This document shows, piece by piece, positions 44,044-54,600 of a stretch of 64,000 nt of DNA (its first letter is position 1; the number at the start of each line of letters is the position of its first letter). Origin of the DNA: Sulfurimonas sp. (GTDB lineage Bacteria > Campylobacterota > Campylobacteria > Campylobacterales > Sulfurimonadaceae); assembly GCA_028687935.1 (NCBI GenBank), contig JAQTZE010000009.1, positions 1 to 64,000 on the forward strand, written 5' to 3'. The notes under the pieces are model-generated. The model was not told the origin of the DNA. It did no database searches and saw only the letters and a program-made list of their open reading frames with translations. The position numbers were made by a program, and so were the translations under genes.

Positions 44044-47000
44044 ATGCAATTAGGACTCAAAAACCGACTACGACTGATAAGTCTTTTTCCAATTTTAATT
44101 TTATTTTCTATTACGAGTTACTTTTTATATGACTCTTATGTAAATTATAAAGCAGCACAACTTCTCAAAGATAAACTCTCAGAGAACAGACTTCTCAACG
44201 AGCTCGTTGGAAATATCTCACGCGAAAGAGGTATGACCGTTATCTATCTCGGGAATGCTTCAGAGAACACAATGAAATCTCTCACAAAACAGAGAAAAAT
44301 TGTTGATGATGTGCAGGCAAAATATATCGCGCACTCTAAAGCGAATACAGCCCTTCATGACCACTCACAAGGTCTTTCTAAATGCGCAAGTTGTAATAAC
44401 ATCAAAGCTGTTTCTCAATCCATCGAGCATATCAATAAAATCAGAGAACTCGTAGATTCACAACAGACAAACTTTAGTGATGTTTACGAAAAAGTTTACG
44501 GTCAAGCACAAGCACATGGTATTGCCCAACTTGAAGCAATTACAAGTAATCAGATGGACCCTGAGATTAATGAGCTCTCCTCTTCATATATATCTATTGT
44601 TAGAGCTAAAGAGTTTACAGCGGCAGAGAGAGATTTTATCTCCTTTGTTATTGCTCGCGCTAGTACAATTGATGAGAGTGAGTTTAATACGTGGATTTCA
44701 CTCATAGCAAAAGCAGATACGATAAACTACGACACACTGCAAAACAAAGAGTTAGTTGCACAAATAAATGCAATTATAAAAAGTGAAGATACACTTGAAC
44801 TCCTTGATGATATCAATACAGAAAGAACGCAGATCATTTCGGATGCGCAAAACGGAGAATTTGAAACAAGCTCAGGTATCTGGTTTACGATGCTCTCCGA
44901 AAAAACAAACATACTCTCCAAAGCAGAGGATTTGATTCTCTCAGCTATGGATGATAGAGCAATTCAGGTTCAAGTAGATGCGCTCCAGTTTCTTACGATT
45001 ACTCTGACTATTTGGCTTATTTCGGTTATTCTCGCATTTCTTGGCTTTTTACTCTCAAATGAGATCGCGAAAAACATCAAAAACCTTGAGAGTGTACTTC
45101 AAAAAGTCGCCGAGGATGCAGATGATGCGGAGAGTCAGGTACATATCAACCTTCATACTTCAGAGGGAACTGCTGAAGCCTATGCACTTCTTGAAAGGAT
45201 TATTAAGCAAACAAGAGAAGATAAAGTTTCTGCACAAGAAGCAAGTGAAGCAAAATCTATGTTCCTTGCAAATATGTCGCATGAGATCCGTACACCGCTC
45301 AACGGAATCGTAGGATTTACTGAACTTCTTAAAGATACAGGTCTGCAGGAAGAGCAGTCTGAATTTGTTGAAATCATTGAAAAAAGCTCGGAAAACCTTC
45401 TTGAGATTATCAATAATATTCTTGACCTCTCCAAAATTGAGAGCAATAAACTTGAGATCGAAAACATTGCGTTTAACCCTGTCGAAGAGTTTGAAAGTGC
45501 CGTTGAAGTTTACGCTGTTCGTGCAAGTGAAAAACATATCGATCTTGGATGTTTCATCGATCCACAACTAGAACAGCCACTTAAAGGTGACCCAACAAAA
45601 CTTAAAGAAGTTATTATCAACCTTCTTTCAAATGCAGTCAAATTTACAAGTAGTGCCGGTTCAATCAATGTCGATATTAGAAAAATAGAGAGTGGTGAAG
45701 TAGGCATTACTAGAGTAAGATTTGAAGTTCAAGATAGTGGTATCGGTGTTACCAGTGAACAAAAATCAAGAATCTTTGAAGCCTTTTCACAAGCAGATAC
45801 ATCTATTACACGTAAATATGGTGGTACTGGTCTTGGTCTTACTATTTCAAGCAGATTTATCGAGCTTATGGGTGGATATCTAGATCTTCATAGTGAGCCA
45901 GGAGATGGAACTACATTCTTCTTTACTATTGACTTTGAAGAGGTTGAAACACTCAATGAAAGCATTAAAGGAAACTATTCAAGTATTAATGCACTTGTGC
46001 AAGAATCCTCACATAAAACAAAACGCCAAGAGATATATCTTCGTGAATATCTAGATTTTTACGGTGTAAGCTACACAACATTTAATAATATAAGTGAGAT
46101 AGAGACACTACAAAGACAAGTGAGTTATGATTTAGTTTTTGTTGACTTTGATTATGTTTCTGAAGAGAGTTTAGTTCCTTACGGTAATCTTCCTCAAGAG
46201 CTTATTCTCTTAACAAAATCATTCTATATGAAGAAGATCGACTCACTTCATGCAAACATCTTTAAAACACTTTATGAGCCTTTAAACGCAACCAAAGTAA
46301 GAGTTGTCCTAGAAAATTACACACAAGGTAACTTTACTGATAAACGCGTTAAAAAACCTTCTAAAAAAAGTTTTAATGCTCAAACATCAAAATTTAATGC
46401 CAACGTTCTTGTAGCTGAAGATAATATCATTAATCAAAAACTCATCCAAAGAACACTCGAAGATTTGGGGCTTACTGTTTCTATAGCGTCGAATGGACTC
46501 GAAGCTTTCCAAAAAAGAAAAGATGGAAACTTTGACATTATCTTCATGGATATTCAAATGCCATTTCTTGACGGCGTAGAAGCTACTAAAGAGATTCTAG
46601 AATATGAAGTAACATATAATCAGCCACATATTCCAATCATCGCATTAACTGCGAATGCGCTCAAGGGCGATAGAGAAAGATTCCTCGAAGCAGGTCTTGA
46701 TGAATACACAACCAAACCTCTCGTTCGTGCAGAAATTGTATCACTCCTTGGACATTTCCTCTCTGAGTATATAGTTCAAGAGCAAAGAGTTCCAAAATCA
46801 GTGCAAGAAGCACTAGAAAATGCTCAAATCGAAAAAGAAGATTTTGAGCAGGAGATAGAAGAGCTAGAGAGTACACAGCAAGAAGAACTACTCGAAGCAG
46901 AGGAAGAGAGTGGAATAGAGCTCATCGAAGAGGAAGAAGTTCTGAGTGCAAGTTATAAAGCAGATATTTTACTCGCTAAGAAAACACCATTTGAAGCGAA

Positions 47001-47316
47001 ACTTTATACAAAAGTACTCCATTCACTTGGCTATTCCTATGAGGTTGCAAACTCTGTAGAGGAGCTTGAAAGCATGGTATGTAAAGATAGCTATAAACTT
47101 GTATTGTTTGATAAAGAGTGTGATGGTCTAGACTTGGCTGCGTTTTCTAAAAATGTCAAAGAGGCAAATAAGAGTAGAAATTTAGATAGCTATTTAGTCA
47201 TTATCAACGACTCAGCTTCTATTGAAAATTCCGATGATGCACTTTATGTACATGAAAGTATTAAAAATATCGTCAACAAAGACTTACTACGACTCGTATT
47301 CGAAAAATTTATTTAA
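44044..47316 (+). CDS. NIT-domain hybrid sensor histidine kinase
   Basis: A 1090-residue inner-membrane kinase. TM1 is at 13-30. A large periplasmic helical domain (about 32-310, with the NIT-type opening NELVGNISRERGMTVIYLGN) is followed by TM2 (FLTITLTIWLISVILAFLGFL) and a HAMP-like linker. HisKA carries His413 (MSHEIRTPLNG). HATPase (DSGIGVT, YGGTGLGLTIS) comes next, then a receiver-like domain lacking acidic residues. A normal receiver (VLVAEDNIINQKL, IIFMDIQMP) follows, then an acidic linker, and a third receiver-like domain at the C terminus (YKADILLAKKTPFEAKL). NIT domains sense nitrate/nitrite in some proteins; a CxxC (KCASCNN) in the sensor could bind metal. AGGGG precedes the start. 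Confidence 0.9.
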   Translation: MQLGLKNRLRLISLFPILILFSITSYFLYDSYVNYKAAQLLKDKLSENRLLNELVGNISRERGMTVIYLGNASENTMKSLTKQRKIVDDVQAKYIAHSKANTALHDHSQGLSKCASCNNIKAVSQSIEHINKIRELVDSQQTNFSDVYEKVYGQAQAHGIAQLEAITSNQMDPEINELSSSYISIVRAKEFTAAERDFISFVIARASTIDESEFNTWISLIAKADTINYDTLQNKELVAQINAIIKSEDTLELLDDINTERTQIISDAQNGEFETSSGIWFTMLSEKTNILSKAEDLILSAMDDRAIQVQVDALQFLTITLTIWLISVILAFLGFLLSNEIAKNIKNLESVLQKVAEDADDAESQVHINLHTSEGTAEAYALLERIIKQTREDKVSAQEASEAKSMFLANMSHEIRTPLNGIVGFTELLKDTGLQEEQSEFVEIIEKSSENLLEIINNILDLSKIESNKLEIENIAFNPVEEFESAVEVYAVRASEKHIDLGCFIDPQLEQPLKGDPTKLKEVIINLLSNAVKFTSSAGSINVDIRKIESGEVGITRVRFEVQDSGIGVTSEQKSRIFEAFSQADTSITRKYGGTGLGLTISSRFIELMGGYLDLHSEPGDGTTFFFTIDFEEVETLNESIKGNYSSINALVQESSHKTKRQEIYLREYLDFYGVSYTTFNNISEIETLQRQVSYDLVFVDFDYVSEESLVPYGNLPQELILLTKSFYMKKIDSLHANIFKTLYEPLNATKVRVVLENYTQGNFTDKRVKKPSKKSFNAQTSKFNANVLVAEDNIINQKLIQRTLEDLGLTVSIASNGLEAFQKRKDGNFDIIFMDIQMPFLDGVEATKEILEYEVTYNQPHIPIIALTANALKGDRERFLEAGLDEYTTKPLVRAEIVSLLGHFLSEYIVQEQRVPKSVQEALENAQIEKEDFEQEIEELESTQQEELLEAEEESGIELIEEEEVLSASYKADILLAKKTPFEAKLYTKVLHSLGYSYEVANSVEELESMVCKDSYKLVLFDKECDGLDLAAFSKNVKEANKSRNLDSYLVIINDSASIENSDDALYVHESIKNIVNKDLLRLVFEKFI

Positions 47317-47325
47317 GGTATAAAA

Positions 47326-47703
47326 ATGACAAGAACAGACCTAATCGTATTAGCGGTTGATGATGATTTAATAAATCTAAAACTTTTAAGATCGATGTTG
47401 ATGAAAAGTGGCCATGTAAAAGAGGTGATAGAAGCCAAAAATGGCTCAGATGCTATTGGAGAGCTTAAGAAAAGAGATGATATTGATCTCATCTTGCTTG
47501 ATATTATTATGCCTATTATGGGTGGTATAGATATGCTTAAAGTAGTGCGCGCCGATGAAAATCTTCGTCAACTACCAATTATCGTTCTTACAACAGATGA
47601 GACCAAGAAAAGTGATGCTTTAGAGTTTGGGGCAAATGGTTTTTTAATGAAGCCTATTAGAAATGACGACCTTATGAAAAAAATCGCAACGGTCATCATC
47701 TAG
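47326..47703 (+). CDS. Single-domain response regulator
   Basis: A 125-residue CheY-like receiver with no output domain. The acidic pocket is in VLAVDDDLINLKLL, the phosphoacceptor Asp in LILLDIIMP, the Thr in IIVLTTDE, and the Lys in GFLMKPI, so all are intact. It lies 9 nt after the hybrid kinase gene and is the likely end point or phosphate sink of this four-gene relay. Whether it acts on the flagellar motor or elsewhere is unknown. Confidence 0.92.
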   Translation: MTRTDLIVLAVDDDLINLKLLRSMLMKSGHVKEVIEAKNGSDAIGELKKRDDIDLILLDIIMPIMGGIDMLKVVRADENLRQLPIIVLTTDETKKSDALEFGANGFLMKPIRNDDLMKKIATVII

Positions 47704-47732
47704 TAAATATATATTAAATCGTAAATCTTACG

Positions 47733-47762
47733 AGCAGATCTCTTAGGAAACTAAGATCTGCT
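47733..47762. terminator. Bidirectional terminator between the receiver gene and lon
   Basis: Arms AGCAGAT..CTTAG and CTAAG-ATCTGCT pair around a GAAA loop with a 2-nt bulge. The lon TAA stop (47743-47745) is inside. The two genes converge here. Confidence 0.65.
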
Positions 47763-50163
47763 TGAGAACTTCTTCTACACGGCTCACAGCTACAATCTCA
47801 ACTGCATCTTGAACTTCTTTTGGAATATCGTCTAAATCTCTCTCGTAGTTTTTAGCAGGAATCAGAACCTTTGTCATACCAGCTTTATGCGCCGCAATAA
47901 GTTTTTCTTTGAGTCCACCAATAGGAAGCACATCTCCACTGAGAGAAACTTCACCAGTCATCGCTATTTCTGAACGTATTTTTTTACCACTGAGTATAGA
48001 AGAGATAACACTTACCATAGCGATACCTGCACTTGGCCCATCTTTTGGTGTTGCACCGTCTGGGACGTGGATATGCAGGTCATAGCGTTTGTAGACTTCA
48101 CTCGGGTCAATTTCTATTTTGTCTTCTATCTCTTTAAATGTCAAAGGAATATTTACATCTTCAATTCTTAATTTTTTCGTATCAATAAGTGTTTTAACAA
48201 CACTCATAGCGATTCTTGCAGACTCTTTCATAACATCCCCAAGACTCCCTGTGAGCTGAAGATTTCCCTTTCCTTTGATACGAATACTCTCAATCTTTAA
48301 CACATCGCCACCAACTGCAGTCCAAGCAAGACCATTTACAACACCAACAACCGGTATTTTCGTTGTTTTTTCTATCTCAAACACACTTTTGTCAAAGTAG
48401 TTTTTGAGGTTTTTGAGTGTTACAGAAATTTTGTCGTTAGATTTGTGTTGCAGTATTTCTTTTGCAGCTTTTCTACTCATATCAGCTATACGGCGACGAA
48501 GATTACGCACACCCGCTTCTCTTGTGAAGCTATGGATAAGCTCTTTAAGCGCTGTTGCGGATATACTCACTTCAGATGGCTTAAGACCATGTTTTTTAAG
48601 CTCTTGCGGTATTAGGTAGCGTTTTGCTATTTCATACTTTTCTTGCGGTGTATAAGAGCTCACAGTAATAAATTCCATTCTATCACGAAGAGGAGCAGGT
48701 ATACGCCCAACATCATTTGCAGTTGCAATAAAGATAACATTACTCAAATCAATATTGAAATTGAGATAATAGTCTCTAAATTCACTATTTTGTTCAGGAT
48801 CGAGTATCTCCAAAAGAGCAGCTGTTGGATCACCTCTTTGAGAGCGTGACACTTTATCTATCTCATCAAGGACGATAACAGCATTCATTTTTTTCGCATC
48901 GATTATACCTTGAACAATACGTCCTGGCATTGCTCCTACATAGGTTCTTCTGTGACCTCTGAGCTCATTTACATCTTCCAAACCACCAAGTGCTATACGT
49001 ACTAAAGGTCGCTTGAGTGCTGTTGCTATAGAGTTTGCAAGAGATGTTTTACCAACACCCGGAGGTCCTGAAAAACATAAGATAGCGCCTGCACTTTTTT
49101 TGAGACTAATACCACGAAGTTCCAAAAGTTCGCGTACTGCAAAGTACTCAACGATTCTTTTTTTAGGTTTTTCCAAAGAAAAGTGGTCTTTATCAAGCTG
49201 CGTTTGGACATCATCAATCTTAAGTGCTTTTTTTGACTCTTCACCAAAAGGAATCTCCAACACCCAGTCAAGGTAAGTCTGTGTCATAGATGCATCTGAA
49301 GAGTCAGGATGCATACGAGAGAAGCGTTCAATCTGCTTAGATATCTCTTTATAGGCATCTTCGTTCATCTTCGCTTTTTTAGCTTCGAGTTTTTTTCTAT
49401 ACTCTTCTATCTCTTCATCACGTGAAGTATCTGTACCAAGCTCTTTTTGTATCTGCTTGAGTTGTTCTTTTAAAAAATACTCTTTATTGACTTTTTCTAT
49501 GTGTGAATGGACTTTTGAACGGATCTCTTTTTGAAGCTTGTGTGCTTCGATCTCATCCATCAAAAAGTCAACAAGATCTAAAAATCTTTTCTCAGTATCT
49601 ACCTCAACAAACAGCTTATACGCCTGCTCTTTTTTGAGTTTAACAGTGCTTGATATCAAATCTATAATACGGTTATTATCATGATTTTCTTCTATAGTAC
49701 GCAATAAGTCAGGCGGGAAATAGTTACTCACAGTAGAGAGTGCTCTTACTTTTTCTCTCACAACTTCTAATATCGCATCGATACGTAGTGAGCTTGCGTT
49801 TATAGGTTCTATAACATCCACATGTGCTATAAGTGGTTTTTCAGAGACCTTTCTTAGCATCTTTGCGCGTGCAAGACCCTGAAAAAGAACTTTTACTCTT
49901 CCATCAGGAAGTGCAACTTTTCTCATAATAGAACCAACAACTCCCACATCATAGAGAGAGTCATAATCTCGCTGCGTTTCATGGCCAGGTTTTGTTGAAC
50001 AGACGATTACAAGCGAGTTTTCTTCTATCGCTCTTGCCGCGGCGCTTATATTTGTCTCATCGCTTAAAAATATCGGTGAGATCATAAAAGGGTATAAAAA
50101 AAGTTCATCTTCTGCTAATACAGGAATATCAGCAGGAAAGTCTCCATAATTGCTTAATTTCAT
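47743..50163 (-). CDS. lon: ATP-dependent Lon protease
   Basis: An 806-residue cytoplasmic AAA+ serine protease. The N-terminal substrate domain (1-200) is followed by a coiled region, Walker A in CFSGPPGVGKTSLA, Walker B in AVIVLDEIDKV, and the C-terminal protease domain. Its catalytic Ser711 is in PKDGPSAGIAMV and the Lys lies about 43 residues later (GGLKEKLIAA). Complete. Its partner bamD upstream and the divergent fliW beyond give the order I recall for C. jejuni Cj1073c-Cj1075. Confidence 0.97.
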   Translation of the reverse strand: MKLSNYGDFPADIPVLAEDELFLYPFMISPIFLSDETNISAAARAIEENSLVIVCSTKPGHETQRDYDSLYDVGVVGSIMRKVALPDGRVKVLFQGLARAKMLRKVSEKPLIAHVDVIEPINASSLRIDAILEVVREKVRALSTVSNYFPPDLLRTIEENHDNNRIIDLISSTVKLKKEQAYKLFVEVDTEKRFLDLVDFLMDEIEAHKLQKEIRSKVHSHIEKVNKEYFLKEQLKQIQKELGTDTSRDEEIEEYRKKLEAKKAKMNEDAYKEISKQIERFSRMHPDSSDASMTQTYLDWVLEIPFGEESKKALKIDDVQTQLDKDHFSLEKPKKRIVEYFAVRELLELRGISLKKSAGAILCFSGPPGVGKTSLANSIATALKRPLVRIALGGLEDVNELRGHRRTYVGAMPGRIVQGIIDAKKMNAVIVLDEIDKVSRSQRGDPTAALLEILDPEQNSEFRDYYLNFNIDLSNVIFIATANDVGRIPAPLRDRMEFITVSSYTPQEKYEIAKRYLIPQELKKHGLKPSEVSISATALKELIHSFTREAGVRNLRRRIADMSRKAAKEILQHKSNDKISVTLKNLKNYFDKSVFEIEKTTKIPVVGVVNGLAWTAVGGDVLKIESIRIKGKGNLQLTGSLGDVMKESARIAMSVVKTLIDTKKLRIEDVNIPLTFKEIEDKIEIDPSEVYKRYDLHIHVPDGATPKDGPSAGIAMVSVISSILSGKKIRSEIAMTGEVSLSGDVLPIGGLKEKLIAAHKAGMTKVLIPAKNYERDLDDIPKEVQDAVEIVAVSRVEEVLKQILVS

Positions 50164-50171
50164 AAATTGTC

Positions 50172-50927
50172 CTATTTATTTACAGTATCTGCATTTTCTG
50201 TGCTCTCTTGTGGAGCTGAGTTTCTTGATACAACACTTTTGGTATCAGGAACCATAAAACCATACCAGCTTTCTTCCCCGTCACCTTCAAACCAAGCACG
50301 ATACCAAGGAGTATTCGCTCTCTCTATCTCATTCCAGTTTATCCATGGTTGAGGCTTGATACTTGCGTAATACGCTGCACTACGTGGCTTATCCAAACGT
50401 GTATACAAATCAGCGATGTTTTCATTGAGCGCTGCATCTGCTAAATGTAGGTTTGTTAACATCGTATCAACAACTCCATAATATACTGAATGCGGATAGG
50501 TCTGTTTAAAGTTGTCACCTTCTACAATCGCATCTTGAATAAGTACCTGATCACGCCATGGATTTGGCAGTGCCATGTATTTAGCTTTTATCTTCATAAA
50601 CTCTGCAAACTCTTTTTCATTTGGGTTTGCATATCTCTTGATATATTCATTAAAAAAATGCTCGCTTAAGAGATACTCTTCCTCATGCATATGCGCAATT
50701 GCCAAAATCATCGTAGCTTCAGGCAAAAGAGGTGAGCCGATATGCTCTCCTTGCAAGGAACTATAATAGTTATCCGCCTTTTCTAAGTTACCGCTAGACA
50801 CAGACTCCACTATCTTTGAGTACCAATACACCGCAGGTTTGTTATACTCTTCAACCTCTTTGGAACATCCCCCGAAAAAAATGAGTCCACAGAGTAGCAG
50901 AAGAGAAATATTTGTTTTTATATGCAT
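50172..50927 (-). CDS. bamD: Outer-membrane assembly lipoprotein BamD
   Basis: About 251 residues from the ATG at 50927; an upstream ATG at 50969 would push the signal peptide inside. The lipobox is LIFFGGCSKEVEEYNKP. TPR-like helical repeats follow (YWYSKIVESVSSGNLEKADNYY, ILAIAHMHEEEYLLSEHFFNEYIKRY), as expected of the Bam complex component that helps fold outer-membrane proteins. Position next to lon supports the call. AGGA stands 10 nt upstream. Confidence 0.88.
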   Translation of the reverse strand: MHIKTNISLLLLCGLIFFGGCSKEVEEYNKPAVYWYSKIVESVSSGNLEKADNYYSSLQGEHIGSPLLPEATMILAIAHMHEEEYLLSEHFFNEYIKRYANPNEKEFAEFMKIKAKYMALPNPWRDQVLIQDAIVEGDNFKQTYPHSVYYGVVDTMLTNLHLADAALNENIADLYTRLDKPRSAAYYASIKPQPWINWNEIERANTPWYRAWFEGDGEESWYGFMVPDTKSVVSRNSAPQESTENADTVNK

Positions 50928-51018
50928 ATAATAAAATCCTATTTGTAAATGAATTGCTATTCTATCCAAAACTTATATAACAGGCATTAAACTAGGTATG
51001 TTTTATGCTTTAAAGTGT

Positions 51019-51024
51019 TATACT
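51019..51024 (+). promoter_or_regulatory. Extended -10 of fliW
   Basis: TGTTATACT lies 26 nt before the fliW ATG, in the bamD/fliW divergent gap. It is followed by the ribosome binding site AAAAGG. Confidence 0.45.
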
Positions 51025-51049
51025 TCACAAAATTTACAAAAGGTTTTTT

Positions 51050-51430
51050 ATGACATTTAACTTACAAGTCCCTATTTTAGGCTTTGACGACATTAAAAAA
51101 GTTGAGTTACAAAAGATAGATGATATCTTTATGAAAATGCAAGCAGTTGAGAATCAGCACATATCTTTTACGCTTGTCAATCCTTTTGCTTTAACTGAGT
51201 ACGATTTTGAAGTACCGGAAAAAATTCAAAAACTTCTTGAGATAACTGACAACTCAAATCTCTTAGTCATGAACATAGTCCTCATCCAAACGCCAATAGA
51301 AGACTCTGTAATAAACTTCATAGGGCCACTAGTCTTCAACACAGATTCAAAAAAAGCCGCACAAATCATCCTTCAAGAATCAAGCAAGTATTCTGTTGCT
51401 GAAAAGATTTCTAACTTTTTGAAAAAGTAA
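51050..51430 (+). CDS. fliW: Flagellar assembly factor FliW
   Basis: A 126-residue protein that binds flagellin and antagonises CsrA, coupling flagellin synthesis to export. Signatures: PILGFDDIKKVELQKID, FTLVNPFALTEYDFEVPE, LVMNIVLIQTPIEDSVINFIGPLVFN. Length is normal. Its target CsrA is encoded at 15829-16059. The stop codon is inside a strong hairpin. Confidence 0.94.
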   Translation: MTFNLQVPILGFDDIKKVELQKIDDIFMKMQAVENQHISFTLVNPFALTEYDFEVPEKIQKLLEITDNSNLLVMNIVLIQTPIEDSVINFIGPLVFNTDSKKAAQIILQESSKYSVAEKISNFLKK

Positions 51431-51455
51431 TCTACACTTCCGTGTAGATTACTTT
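51424..51455 (+). terminator. Terminator of fliW
   Basis: A 14-bp perfect stem (AAAGTAATCTACAC with GTGTAGATTACTTT) around TTCC, containing the fliW TAA stop. The 148 nt between it and the surface-protein ATG at 51604 are AT-rich, with a small GCGTTTTAACGC repeat at 51545-51556 and CCACTTTTGTGG further on. The surface-protein promoter should lie there. Confidence 0.7.
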
Positions 51456-51603
51456 AAAAAACTTCAAAAAACAATATCACATTTTATCTATTTCAACTAC
51501 TTTCAGAAAAAAATTGCAATAAAAGCTGTATAATTTATCATTATGCGTTTTAACGCCATTGAGTCCACTTTTGTGGTCCACTTTTTTTCATGAGGAGTAT
51601 ATT

Positions 51604-54600
51604 ATGAAAACTTTTAATCTTTTTTCGCGATTGATTGTCATCTTTGGATTTGTGATGATTCTTGCTATATCAGGATGGGCAGATACAAATAATAATGATT
51701 CGTGTGCTAACGCTGAAAATGTTAGCCTTAATTATTCAACTACTTCCGGAAGTATGACTAAAGATAGTGACAGAGATGATTACTATGCTTTTAGTGTGAG
51801 CACAGCAGGAACACTTACTATAACTACCACTAATGCAAACCGTGATTTGGATGGGTATTTATTTGAAGCAGGATCATGCAACAGCAGTGGAACTGGTACA
51901 GTTACAAAGGATACTTCAGGTAGTGATAACGTTTCAATTACTTATAATGTTACATCTGCACAAAGTTTTATATTTGACTTATACGATTATGAGAATAAAT
52001 CAACAAACTATAATCTTACAATTACTTTTGTTTCAAGCGCTCCTACTCCAGAAATGAATATTAAAGGCAATAGTGTTGATATTACAGATAATGATAGCAC
52101 TCCAAGTACATCCGATAATACAGACTTTGGAAGTGTTACTATCGGAAATTCAGTCACTAAAACATTCATAATTGAAAATACAGGCACAGGAACACTTAAT
52201 CTGACTGGTTCACCTAGAGTTGTAACGAATGGAGACTTTAGCGTTACTACGCAACCATCTGCCACTGTTGCTGCCGGTGGGTCAACAAGCTTTATCGTCC
52301 AGTTCACTCCAAGCACAGCAGGAATAAAAAATCAAACAATTTCTCTAAGCAATAATGACTCAAATGAAAATCCTTACAACTTTAGTATCAGAGGAACTGG
52401 TCTCACTCCAATCGCCCAAGCAGCTCCAACAATAACAACTATCCCAAACCAAACAGCTTATGTCGGCGCTGCTATTTCCTTAAATATGGCTAGCTATGTG
52501 TCAGACATTAACAATGATGTTATAACTTATGGACTTATTGGGACTCTACCAGCAGGACTTATCTTTAACACTACGACAGGATATATAAGTGGAACACCGA
52601 CTGCCGTTACTGCAGCAACAAATTTTAGATTAACAGCAACAGACAGTGCTGGAAGTGGTACAACTACCACAAGTAATATATTTACTATTTCAGTGACAGA
52701 ACAAATTTTAGAGACATCGGGAGGAAGAGACTTTGTTCAAAGAACACAACATAGTCTTTTTGGAGATGTGAAAGTTATCGGGAATACTGTTTTATGTATC
52801 TTAAATAATGGGGTATGTGTGGAGCCCACCAACAATAACTCAAATGCAGATACAAATTTACAAAAAGCTCCACAATCATATTCTACTTTAACATTACCTA
52901 CAAATGCTGTTATTCAATATGCCCGTGTCTACTGGCAAGGGCGTAAAGCAGCGACAAGTACCAATGATGCTTGGGACAACACATCAAAAAACAGTGCAGC
53001 GACCATTGGGATACGAAAAGGGGCTACAGGCTCATTTACACCACTTACTGCTGATATAAAAGACTTTGATTCCACGGATTCAAACAATTACGTTCGGACA
53101 TATTCTGCGAGTGCAAATGCTATGAGCGTAGTAACGGGGGCTGATACATATTACATTGATACTGCAAACTTTTATACAAATACAGGTAAAACGAACGACA
53201 ATAATCCTAGTGATGGTTTAGGCGCTTATGGAGCATGGGTTCTCGTTATTGTTTATAACGATCCAAACGAAACAAAAGCAAGGAATGTGACGCTGTTCGA
53301 TGGATATAAACAAGTCACTAAAGATACTGGAAATATAGATATAAGCGTTTCTGGCTTTCTTACACCAAGAACGGGTACGGTTGATTCTAAAACTTATGTA
53401 TTTACCGCTGAAGGTGATAAATACCTTGAAAAAAATGGCGATGTAATAAAAATGGCAGGTCTTACTTACCACACAACATTACAAACTTTAGGTACTTTTA
53501 ACTCTCGTGTTGATGTTTTAGGAACGAGAAGTCCAAGTCTTTCAAACAATAATGGAATTGATATCCACAAGTACGATACAGGGACAACCACTGGGGCAAA
53601 AAATATTATTGATACAAATGAAGTAGGAGCTAAATTTCAGTTTACTTCCGATCAAGACACTTATTTTCCTTCACTTATTGTTTTTTCAACAGAGCTTTAT
53701 CTGCCACAGTTGTGTTATGACTACTCTATAAAACAAGATGGTCACTATTTCAATATTGATAGAACTACTTATCCTATAGCGCATCTAGATGGATACATAT
53801 CTTCTTCACCTGTAGAAGTCACTGTATATCTAAAAAACAAAGAAGCTGATATTGACGCACAAGGTATTGCACTTAAAGCAGATGTTAACGATACACTTTT
53901 TGATCTTAGCGGTAATATTTTTACTTCTAATGTTAATGGTTCCACACTCATTGATAGAGGAACTCCAACTTCTAGCGCTACACTATGTGACTATAATAGA
54001 GATGGTGACAACTCTGTGACCAACAGCGGATGTACAAATGGTCATGATATACGTAAAGGGAATGGCTCTTTATCGGCACAAGATTATGTCTATACCAAGT
54101 ATATTTTACAACCTAATAATGTTACTGGCGTTACACGAGTAAGCCAACCACTCGGTCTATCTATCAAATATTACATAACTGCCAATGGTAATAAAGTTGA
54201 ATATCCTGACTATGTCTTAGGTGGTGTCAATGTGCCTCTTTGTCCGCCAACTGCCTCATACCAACCAGAATGGGGTTACTTCAATGTCGTACAAAGCGGA
54301 CAAGCAAATAACTCTATAAAAAACAATATTTATTCTCAAATATCTCGTAAACCATTTGATGCAACTGTTGTTTTTGATTCTACTCCAGCAACTGGAAATA
54401 ATCAAGCGCCAACTTCAAATATCAAAACAACTTTGCTTGTTGAGATTATCGATATAGATGCCTTTGGAGATATCAATGCATCTTGCGCAAATCCTGATTC
54501 TAGTTTGTCTGAGCCAATCTTTACTTCTGTAAACTTTACAAATACTAGCTTTCAAGCAAATTTAACGACACAAAGTAATGATTATTATAACTTTGCTGTA

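Noticed and set aside
51541-51600. The TTG at 51559 as start of the giant protein
   Set aside because: It adds 15 residues before the signal peptide and has no ribosome binding site, whereas the ATG at 51604 has GAGGAG upstream and starts a normal signal peptide.
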